Assembly (NCBI GenBank): GCA_031426455.1
Contig: JANPLI010000016.1
Span: 1 to 11,080, forward strand
DNA: 11,080 nt
DNA from: JANNMJ01 sp031426455
Lineage (GTDB): Bacteria > Bacteroidota > Bacteroidia > Cytophagales > Hymenobacteraceae
Direction: 5' to 3'
This document shows positions 7,002 through 11,080 of this stretch, in pieces (the first letter of the stretch is position 1; each line of letters starts with the position of its first letter). The notes below the pieces were generated by a model that was not told where the DNA came from, did not search any database, and was given only the letters and a program-made list of their open reading frames with translations. The translations under genes were made by a program, and so were the position numbers.

Positions 7002-8255
7002 TTATAAATCGGCACTCGGGCCAGCGGCGAATTCGCTGGGAGTCAAGTCGTTTAGTTTTTTGAACACTCGGTTGAAAGTGGACTTCGAATTGAAGCCTGC
7101 TTCCAGCGCCACGGCCAGCAGGGTATAGTGGCGGTGCGTGGGCGCGCGCAGCAGGCGGGCCGCTTCGGCCACGCGGTAGGTATTCACGAAGTCGTTGAAG
7201 TGCTGCCCGGCCCCCGCGTTGATGAGCCGCGAGAGCAGCGCCGGGGCCAGGTGCAGGCGCAGGGCCAGGTCAGCGAGGGTCAGCTCCGGCTCGCGCCAGG
7301 GTTGGTCGGTGGTCATCAGGGCGCGCAGTTGGGGCAGGTATTCGGCCAGCTCGGCGGGCAGCGCCGTCGGGTCGGCGGTGTCAATGGGCGGTTCCGCCGG
7401 ATAAAGTGCAAGCGTCGTTTCCGCGCCGACGGGTGGTGCAACAGTAGTTTCAGCAGCATCACCGAACGGGAAAAGCAGGGCCGGGCGCCCCGTACCGCCA
7501 GTTTGCAGGCCCGCGAAACTGAGGTAGTAAATCAGCAGGCCCGTAGTAAAGAAGGCATACCACCAACCGTCGAACCCCAGTTGGGCGCCCGCCAGCCCGG
7601 CCACGCTCAGGCCCAGCCATACGCCCAGCGCGCCAAGCGCCGCCAGCAGCAGGCGCCGTATCCAGTTGAAGCGCAGGCGCGCGGTGTCAGAAAAATTGGC
7701 GTTCAGGTACTCCTGATAGGCCCGAAAGGCGCGCAGCGTCCGGGCACCGTAGTAGAACAGGGACGCGTAACCGACCAGGTCGAACACCAGGCCGTATTGC
7801 TGTAAGGCCGCGCCCAGCACCCCGCGCGTGCCGTAGAAATCGGGCAGTGGTCGGCCCGTCAGGGCGGCGGTACCCCGGTCGCCGATAAACGCCAGCGCGC
7901 ACAGCACGGGTAGCACCAGGGCGGGAGCCAGGTGCCGCCGAAACCCCCGGAGGGTGAACCGCTGGTCGGTCAAGGCCCGGAAATAGGCGTAGAACAACGG
8001 CCCCAGCGCCAGACTATTGGTCCAGGGCAGGTAAAACATCAGCGTCGTGTAGCGGTCGTGGGCGTCGTACCAGCCAGCGTAACCGAGCAACCACTGGCCG
8101 ATGCTGAGGGTGAGCAGCAGCAGCAGAATGCTCAGCAGCCGGTCGTGTAGGCTATCGTCGCGCCAGCCGCGCCAGGCCAGTACGGCGGCGGCGGCCACGC
8201 CCTGCACCGCAAACGGCAACAGCAGCCCGGAATGAAGGTTGAAGTCGAAAAGCAT
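7002..8255 (-). CDS. Membrane-bound AraC/XylS-family transcriptional regulator
   Basis: A 417-residue one-component regulator with a membrane sensor and a DNA-binding end. Residues 1-250 hold about seven hydrophobic helices (near 9-28, 38-60, 72-93, 108-124, 147-170, 199-221 and 231-250), forming a 7TM-type input module. A variable cytoplasmic linker covers about 251-320. The AraC domain (about 322-412) has both helix-turn-helix units: LTLADLALRLHLAPALLSRLIN (325-346, with a FNDFVNTYRVAEAARLL link) and LAVALEAGFNSKSTFNRVFKK (380-400) followed by LTPSEFA, the standard AraC signature. The ATG at 8253-8255 is clear and no ribosome-binding site is seen. A good promoter lies just upstream, so the gene is probably transcribed on its own even though it follows the epimerase gene by 57 bases. 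The inducing signal is unknown. Its position just upstream of the DoxX-fusion operon makes that operon a candidate target, which is inference. Confidence 0.9.
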   Translation of the reverse strand: MLFDFNLHSGLLLPFAVQGVAAAAVLAWRGWRDDSLHDRLLSILLLLLTLSIGQWLLGYAGWYDAHDRYTTLMFYLPWTNSLALGPLFYAYFRALTDQRFTLRGFRRHLAPALVLPVLCALAFIGDRGTAALTGRPLPDFYGTRGVLGAALQQYGLVFDLVGYASLFYYGARTLRAFRAYQEYLNANFSDTARLRFNWIRRLLLAALGALGVWLGLSVAGLAGAQLGFDGWWYAFFTTGLLIYYLSFAGLQTGGTGRPALLFPFGDAAETTVAPPVGAETTLALYPAEPPIDTADPTALPAELAEYLPQLRALMTTDQPWREPELTLADLALRLHLAPALLSRLINAGAGQHFNDFVNTYRVAEAARLLRAPTHRHYTLLAVALEAGFNSKSTFNRVFKKLNDLTPSEFAAGPSADL

Positions 8256-8307
8256 TCGGGCGAAAGACGGCCGACGGGCGGCTGAGGCACATCAGCAAAG
8301 CGGCTGG

Positions 8308-8337
8308 CAAAGCTAGCTGCGGACCGGAGTGTACAAA
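8308..8337 (-). promoter_or_regulatory. Bacteroidota-type promoter for the membrane AraC gene
   Basis: On the minus strand TTTG (8334-8337), an 18-nt spacer and TAGCTTTG (8308-8315) match the Bacteroidota sigma factor consensus (TTTG at -33, TAnnTTTG at -7). The -7 box overlaps the TAG stop of the upstream epimerase gene. Transcription would start near 8301, giving a leader of about 45 nt before the ATG at 8255. The -7 octamer is identical to the one at 10695-10702. Confidence 0.55.
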
Positions 8338-9236
8338 TCCGCCAGGGCCGGTTCCAGCTCAGGAAACCGAAAGGTAAATCCGCGTGCCCGCAGCCCCGCG
8401 CAGTCCACTTTTTGCGAGGCCAGCACTACCTGCGCCCGTTCGCCCAGCGCCAGCCGGAGCGCAAATGCCGGTACCGATGGCAGCACCAGCGGGCGATGCA
8501 GCACGTCGGCCACGGCGCGGGTAAAGGCCGCGTTGGTCACGGGCTGGGGCGCCACTACGTTCAGTGTTGCATCGGCATAGGCGGGGTTCGTCAGGGCTTC
8601 GATGAAGGCGGCGCAGACGTCGTCGAGGTGTACCCAGCTCATCCATTGCTTGCCGGAGCCGAGGGTGGCGCCTGCACCCAGCTTCACGGGCCGGGCGATC
8701 TCCGGTAGCGCGCCGCCCTCGGGGCTCAGTACGATGCCGAGCCGCAGGATCGGTACGTTCAATTTCGGCCCCCGCAGAGCTACGGCGACGGCTTCCCAGG
8801 CGCGGCAAACGTCGGCCAGAAAGTCCTGGCCCGTTGGCGGCGGCGGGGTGGCTTCGGTTTGAAGGCGGTTGCCGCCGTCGCCGTAAAGGCCGATGGCCGC
8901 GGCCGATACCAGCGTTCTTACGTGATGGTCGTTTTTAGCCAGCGCCGTGCCCAGCAGTTCCAGTCCTCGGACCCGCGAAGCCAGAATTTCGCGTTTGCGG
9001 GCGTCGGTCCAGCGTTCATCGGCTACGCCCGCACCGGCCAGATGCACAATGGCATCTGCCCACGGTACGGCAGCAGAGTCGAGCTGACCGGCCGTCGGGT
9101 TCCAACGAAAAGTTTGGTAAAGATCCGTTACCGCCCCACTCCGGGTAAGGTGCGCCACCGAGTGGCCCGCCTGCGTAAGTAGGGCTGAAAGACGCGTGCC
9201 AACCAGACCCGTGCCGCCGGTGATGAGGATGTTCAT
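8313..9236 (-). CDS. TIGR01777-family epimerase-like NAD(P)-binding protein (YfcH/SDR39U1 type)
   Basis: A 307-residue member of the extended short-chain dehydrogenase fold, of the atypical SDR39U1/YfcH group. It opens with the Rossmann signature MNILITGGTGLVGTRL (nucleotide-binding glycines at 7, 8, 10 and 13). Then follow IVHLAGAGVADERWTDARK (63-81), typical of this family, SAAAIGLYGD (111-120) with the family's SxxxxYG element, an ILRLGIVLSPEGGAL segment (163-177) and WVHLDDV (201-207). The C-terminal DUF1731-like end has LPSVPAFALRLALGE, VLASQKV and a closing F-P-x-L-x-x-AL-x-DL. Length is normal. The substrate is unknown for the whole group. The ATG at 9234-9236 is followed at once by the Rossmann motif, so the start is firm. 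It precedes the AraC gene by 57 bases; no functional link to either neighbour is evident. Confidence 0.93.
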   Translation of the reverse strand: MNILITGGTGLVGTRLSALLTQAGHSVAHLTRSGAVTDLYQTFRWNPTAGQLDSAAVPWADAIVHLAGAGVADERWTDARKREILASRVRGLELLGTALAKNDHHVRTLVSAAAIGLYGDGGNRLQTEATPPPPTGQDFLADVCRAWEAVAVALRGPKLNVPILRLGIVLSPEGGALPEIARPVKLGAGATLGSGKQWMSWVHLDDVCAAFIEALTNPAYADATLNVVAPQPVTNAAFTRAVADVLHRPLVLPSVPAFALRLALGERAQVVLASQKVDCAGLRARGFTFRFPELEPALADLYTPVRS

Positions 9237-9241
9237 TATGG

Positions 9242-9355
9242 GGTTTATAGTTTATGGTTTTCAGTTTATGGCTGTTGGTGTTTTTGCCGAACGTAACAAG
9301 CAACTAAAAAACCAGAGACGAGTAACCAAAAACTAAAAACGATAAACTACCAACC
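9242..9355. repeat. AT-rich imperfect dyad in the folE-epimerase gap
   Basis: Plus-strand arm 9242-9271 and arm 9326-9355 are inverted repeats matching at 25 of 30 positions, separated by a 54-nt spacer. Within the first arm, 9244-9257 and 9258-9271 are also a 14-nt tandem repeat matching at 12 of 14 positions (ending GTTTATGG). The DNA is strikingly AT-rich for this GC-rich window and fills nearly all of the 121-base gap. It could be an operator or leader structure for the epimerase gene at 9236, a terminator zone for folE, or a dispersed AT-rich repeat. No clean TAnnTTTG box is present; TAGTTTTTG (9327-9335, minus) is one base too long. Confidence 0.6.
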
Positions 9356-9357
9356 AA

Positions 9358-10101
9358 TCATTTCCCCAGCATCCGCAGGAATTCCTGCCGCATTGGGCTG
9401 TTGGGTTCGGCGAAGACGCCGCCGAAGTCGGTGGTGATCGTGGCCGACGTGGTATCGTTCACGCCCCGGCTCATTACGCAGAGGTGGTCGGCTTCGATGA
9501 GTACGGCCACGGATTCGGTGCCCAGGGTCTGCTTCAGTTCCTCGGCGATCTGGCGCGTCAGGCGCTCCTGCACTTGGGGGCGGCGGGCATAATACTGCAC
9601 GACCCGGTTCAGTTTGGATAGGCCCACCACCCGGTCAGTAGGTACGTAAGCCACGTGCGCCTTGCCGATGATGGGCACCAGGTGATGCTCGCAGCAGGAA
9701 AAAAGGGTGATGTCGCGCTCTACAAGCATCTGCTGATACTGGTAGTGGTTGGCGAAGAGCTTGACGGCTGGTCGGTTCACGGGGTTCAACCCCCGAAACC
9801 ACTCCTGCACAAACATTTTGGCCACCCGGTGCGGAGTGCCGCGCAGCGAGTCGTCGGTCATATCCAGGCCCAGGGTCTCCATGATGGCCTGGAAATGGGG
9901 CGTGATGGCCGCAATCTTGGCTTCGTCGGTTTCGGCGAAAGCGTCGGCACGCAGCGGTGTACGCAGCGGCAGTGGCAGGTGGCCATCGGGCAGTTCCACT
10001 GCGGTTTCCACCACCGGAGGAAGGGTGTCGTTCAAAAGATTGAGGGAAGAAAAAGGCGCCGGGCGCTCCAGAAGCGGGCGTCGATGAAGAAAATTGGGCA
10101 A
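9358..10101 (-). CDS. folE: GTP cyclohydrolase I
   Basis: Converts GTP to 7,8-dihydroneopterin triphosphate and formate in the cytosol, the entry step for folate, queuosine and biopterin routes. Residue numbers count from the TTG at 10101. The conserved body runs from about 60 to 247. It contains RGTPHRVAKMF (87-97), SCCEHHLVPIIGKAHVAYVP (135-154), GLSKLNRVVQYYARRPQVQERLT (160-182) and HLCVMSRGVNDTTSAT (206-221). Zinc ligands are Cys137, His140 and Cys208, as in the E. coli enzyme. The start is uncertain because there is no in-frame ATG ahead of the domain; the choices are TTG 10101, TTG 10035 (LNDTLPP) or the GTGs at about 10014 and 10011. The frame stays open back to the queD stop. The gene follows queD on the same strand and the two products act in sequence, which supports an operon. 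Enzyme identity is very secure. Confidence 0.95.
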   Translation of the reverse strand: MPNFLHRRPLLERPAPFSSLNLLNDTLPPVVETAVELPDGHLPLPLRTPLRADAFAETDEAKIAAITPHFQAIMETLGLDMTDDSLRGTPHRVAKMFVQEWFRGLNPVNRPAVKLFANHYQYQQMLVERDITLFSCCEHHLVPIIGKAHVAYVPTDRVVGLSKLNRVVQYYARRPQVQERLTRQIAEELKQTLGTESVAVLIEADHLCVMSRGVNDTTSATITTDFGGVFAEPNSPMRQEFLRMLGK

Positions 10102-10105
10102 CGCT

Positions 10106-10123
10106 GCAGCCGTAAAAGGCTGC
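10106..10123. repeat. Hairpin in the queD-folE gap
   Basis: GCAGCC (10106-10111) and GGCTGC (10118-10123) form a perfect 6-bp stem with the loop GTAAAA, directly before the TTG at 10101. Without a U-tract it is unlikely to terminate. It could affect folE translation or mark the intercistronic region, which would favour one of the later start codons. Function is inferred only from position. Confidence 0.35.
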
Positions 10124-10158
10124 CGGAAAGATGATTGGCTTGCCGCCGGAAGTTGCCC

Positions 10159-10569
10159 TCAGCCGCCGCTGTATTCCACAAAGTTGCGGGGGGTTTCGAA
10201 CAGGGTCACGTGGAGGGCCATTGCGGCAGGCAGCACCGCGCGCAGGCGTTGCCAGATCACGAAGGCGATATTTTCGGCCGTCGGGTTGAGCGTCCGGAAC
10301 TCCTCCGTATCGAGGTTGAGGTTGCGGTGGTCGTAGCGGTCCAGTATTTCGGCTTTGATCACGTCGCTCAATTCCTTGAGGTCGATCAGATAGCCGGTTT
10401 CGGGGTTGGGTTCGCCGGTTAGCCTGACTTCCAGTTCATAGTTGTGGCCGTGGAAGTTAGGATTGGCACAGCGGCCAAAAACGGCTTGGTTTTGGTCGTC
10501 CGTCCAGTCAGGGCGGTAGAGACGGTGCGCGGCGTTAAAATGTTCGCGGCGGCCAACGGTAACTTGCAT
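10159..10569 (-). CDS. queD: 6-carboxytetrahydropterin / 6-pyruvoyltetrahydropterin synthase family enzyme (QueD/PTPS)
   Basis: A 136-residue cytosolic enzyme that acts on 7,8-dihydroneopterin triphosphate, the product of the adjacent folE. Zinc ligands are His15 (FNAAHRL), His40 and His42 (FHGHNYELEV). The catalytic Cys34, the Asp80-His81 pair (YDHRNLN) and Glu125 (LFETPRNFVEY) are all present, as is the NPTAENIA segment (95-102). Length is normal and it begins with ATG at 10567-10569. The Cys-x5-His-Gly-His spacing is like animal pyruvoyltetrahydropterin synthases, whereas classical QueD has Cys-x3-His-Gly-His. The product could therefore be 6-carboxytetrahydropterin (queuosine route) or 6-pyruvoyltetrahydropterin (biopterin-like route). 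I use queD as the family symbol only. No promoter was recognised upstream; the gene faces the one starting at 10794. Confidence 0.92.
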   Translation of the reverse strand: MQVTVGRREHFNAAHRLYRPDWTDDQNQAVFGRCANPNFHGHNYELEVRLTGEPNPETGYLIDLKELSDVIKAEILDRYDHRNLNLDTEEFRTLNPTAENIAFVIWQRLRAVLPAAMALHVTLFETPRNFVEYSGG

Positions 10570-10671
10570 AGGGCGCGCTAACCGGGGTGGCCCGGCGTTT
10601 GTTTAGAACAATTGGGAGTGGCAAAAGGCGGCAATGCGGATCGGCCAATGAGCGGGCTTCGGCTACATTCG

Positions 10672-10702
10672 TTGCGCAAAACCCGGCTAATGGCTAGCTT
10701 TG
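10672..10702 (+). promoter_or_regulatory. Bacteroidota-type promoter for the 3'-terminal secreted-protein gene
   Basis: TTG (10672-10674), a 20-nt spacer and TAGCTTTG (10695-10702) match the Bacteroidota -33/-7 consensus. Transcription would start near 10709, giving an untranslated leader of about 85 nt before the ATG at 10794. It lies in the 224-base divergent gap between 10570 and 10793. That gap also holds a small GC hairpin (CCGGG 10582-10586 with CCCGG 10591-10595) and no further gene that I can support. Confidence 0.6.
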
Positions 10703-10793
10703 AGCCACTTTTTCCCCCTTCACCCGCTACTACGCCCTGTTGGGCAGGTCTGGTAATTTTTTTCTGGTTTTCTCGCTTTCGTTACGCATTACA

Positions 10794-11080
10794 ATGAAGA
10801 ACCGCTTCTTTTCTGGCTGGCTCGCCCTGTTGGCTTTGGGAATTTCGTTCGCCGCTACGGCACAAAAATCTCCTGTTGATGAGGCTGATATGGCTATTGA
10901 AAGCATTCCGCGCAAAGGCCAGCGCGTCACCATCCAACTTGATTCCCGCGTCGTGCAAACGGCTTGGGAGCAACTACTGACCGAGAAGGCCGGTAAGATT
11001 GTCAACAAAAAGGGGGTTTACTACATCGATAAAGCAATGATCGATGCCATCTCCAAGACCCCGATGCGGCTGATTTCGCG
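10794..11080 (+). CDS. Small exported protein of unknown function, 3' end missing
   Basis: An open frame from ATG 10794 runs off the window after 95 complete codons. It starts MKNRFFSGWLALLALGISFA and continues ATAQKSPVDEAD, a textbook signal peptide with likely cleavage after about residue 24 (ATAQ). The mature part is rich in Lys, Ile and Val: IPRKGQRVTIQLDSRVVQTAW, then a Lys-rich turn (EKAGKIVNKKGVYYIDKA) and MIDAISKTPMRLIS. No named domain or catalytic motif is visible. A well-formed promoter upstream and a plausible signal peptide support it as a real gene. Its codon use is less GC-biased than that of its neighbours, with more AAA and ATT. It is probably periplasmic or secreted; the function is unknown and the C-terminus is unseen. 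Confidence 0.8.
   Translation, partial: MKNRFFSGWLALLALGISFAATAQKSPVDEADMAIESIPRKGQRVTIQLDSRVVQTAWEQLLTEKAGKIVNKKGVYYIDKAMIDAISKTPMRLIS

Noticed and set aside
7128..7805. A 225-codon plus-strand open frame opposite the AraC gene
   Set aside because: It is Gln/Arg/Gly-rich with no motif, and the other strand carries an intact AraC domain.
9242..9355. CRISPR-like array
   Set aside because: The repeats are imperfect, only 14 nt long and lack spacers. The structure is an inverted dyad with no cas gene nearby.
10570..10793. A consensus promoter for queD on the minus strand
   Set aside because: No TAnnTTTG or close variant with an upstream TTG was found on that strand, so none is annotated.
10612..10797. 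A 61-codon plus-strand frame in the divergent gap
   Set aside because: It overlaps the promoter and the start of the next gene in another frame and has no signal peptide or homologous pattern.

Overview
The window looks like chromosomal DNA from a GC-rich member of the Bacteroidota, most likely Hymenobacter or a close Cytophagales relative. This is inferred from several signs. One secreted protein ends in a type IX secretion (Por) sorting domain. Two promoter-like sites carry the Bacteroidota-specific TAnnTTTG -7 box with a TTG/TTTG element upstream. No start codon has a clear Shine-Dalgarno sequence. The proteins are Ala/Leu/Gly/Arg-rich. I see no tRNA, rRNA, CRISPR array, insertion sequence or phage gene.

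Layout. (1) Positions 2-1651, plus strand: the 3' part of a class A penicillin-binding protein, cut by the window edge and ending in a hairpin shared with the convergent gene. (2) Positions 1714-3675, minus: a type IX-secreted beta-propeller/IPT protein. (3) Positions 3853-6896, minus: a probable four-gene envelope operon. In transcription order it holds a DoxX-like membrane protein fused to a periplasmic domain, two small exported proteins made of that same domain, and a PA14-OmpA protein. (4) Positions 7002-8255, minus: a membrane-embedded AraC-type regulator with its own good promoter. (5) Positions 8313-9236, minus: a TIGR01777-type nucleotide-sugar-epimerase-like protein, preceded by an AT-rich dyad. 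(6) Positions 9358-10569, minus: a pterin pair, FolE (GTP cyclohydrolase I) and a QueD/PTPS-family synthase. (7) From 10794, plus: the start of a small exported protein of unknown function, divergent from queD and with a good promoter.

The genes form two functional groups. FolE makes 7,8-dihydroneopterin triphosphate, the direct substrate of the QueD/PTPS enzyme, so these two catalyse consecutive steps. The 3853-6896 block is the least ordinary part. Three adjacent genes carry diverged copies of one domain of about 100 residues with a shared ER-x(3)-GDTL-x(2)-G-x-L-x-P core, which I do not recognise. One copy is attached to a four-helix DoxX-like module through what looks like a retained signal peptide. 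The peptidoglycan-binding PA14-OmpA protein lies just downstream and the membrane AraC regulator just upstream, so an envelope-associated system controlled by that regulator is a reasonable but untested hypothesis.
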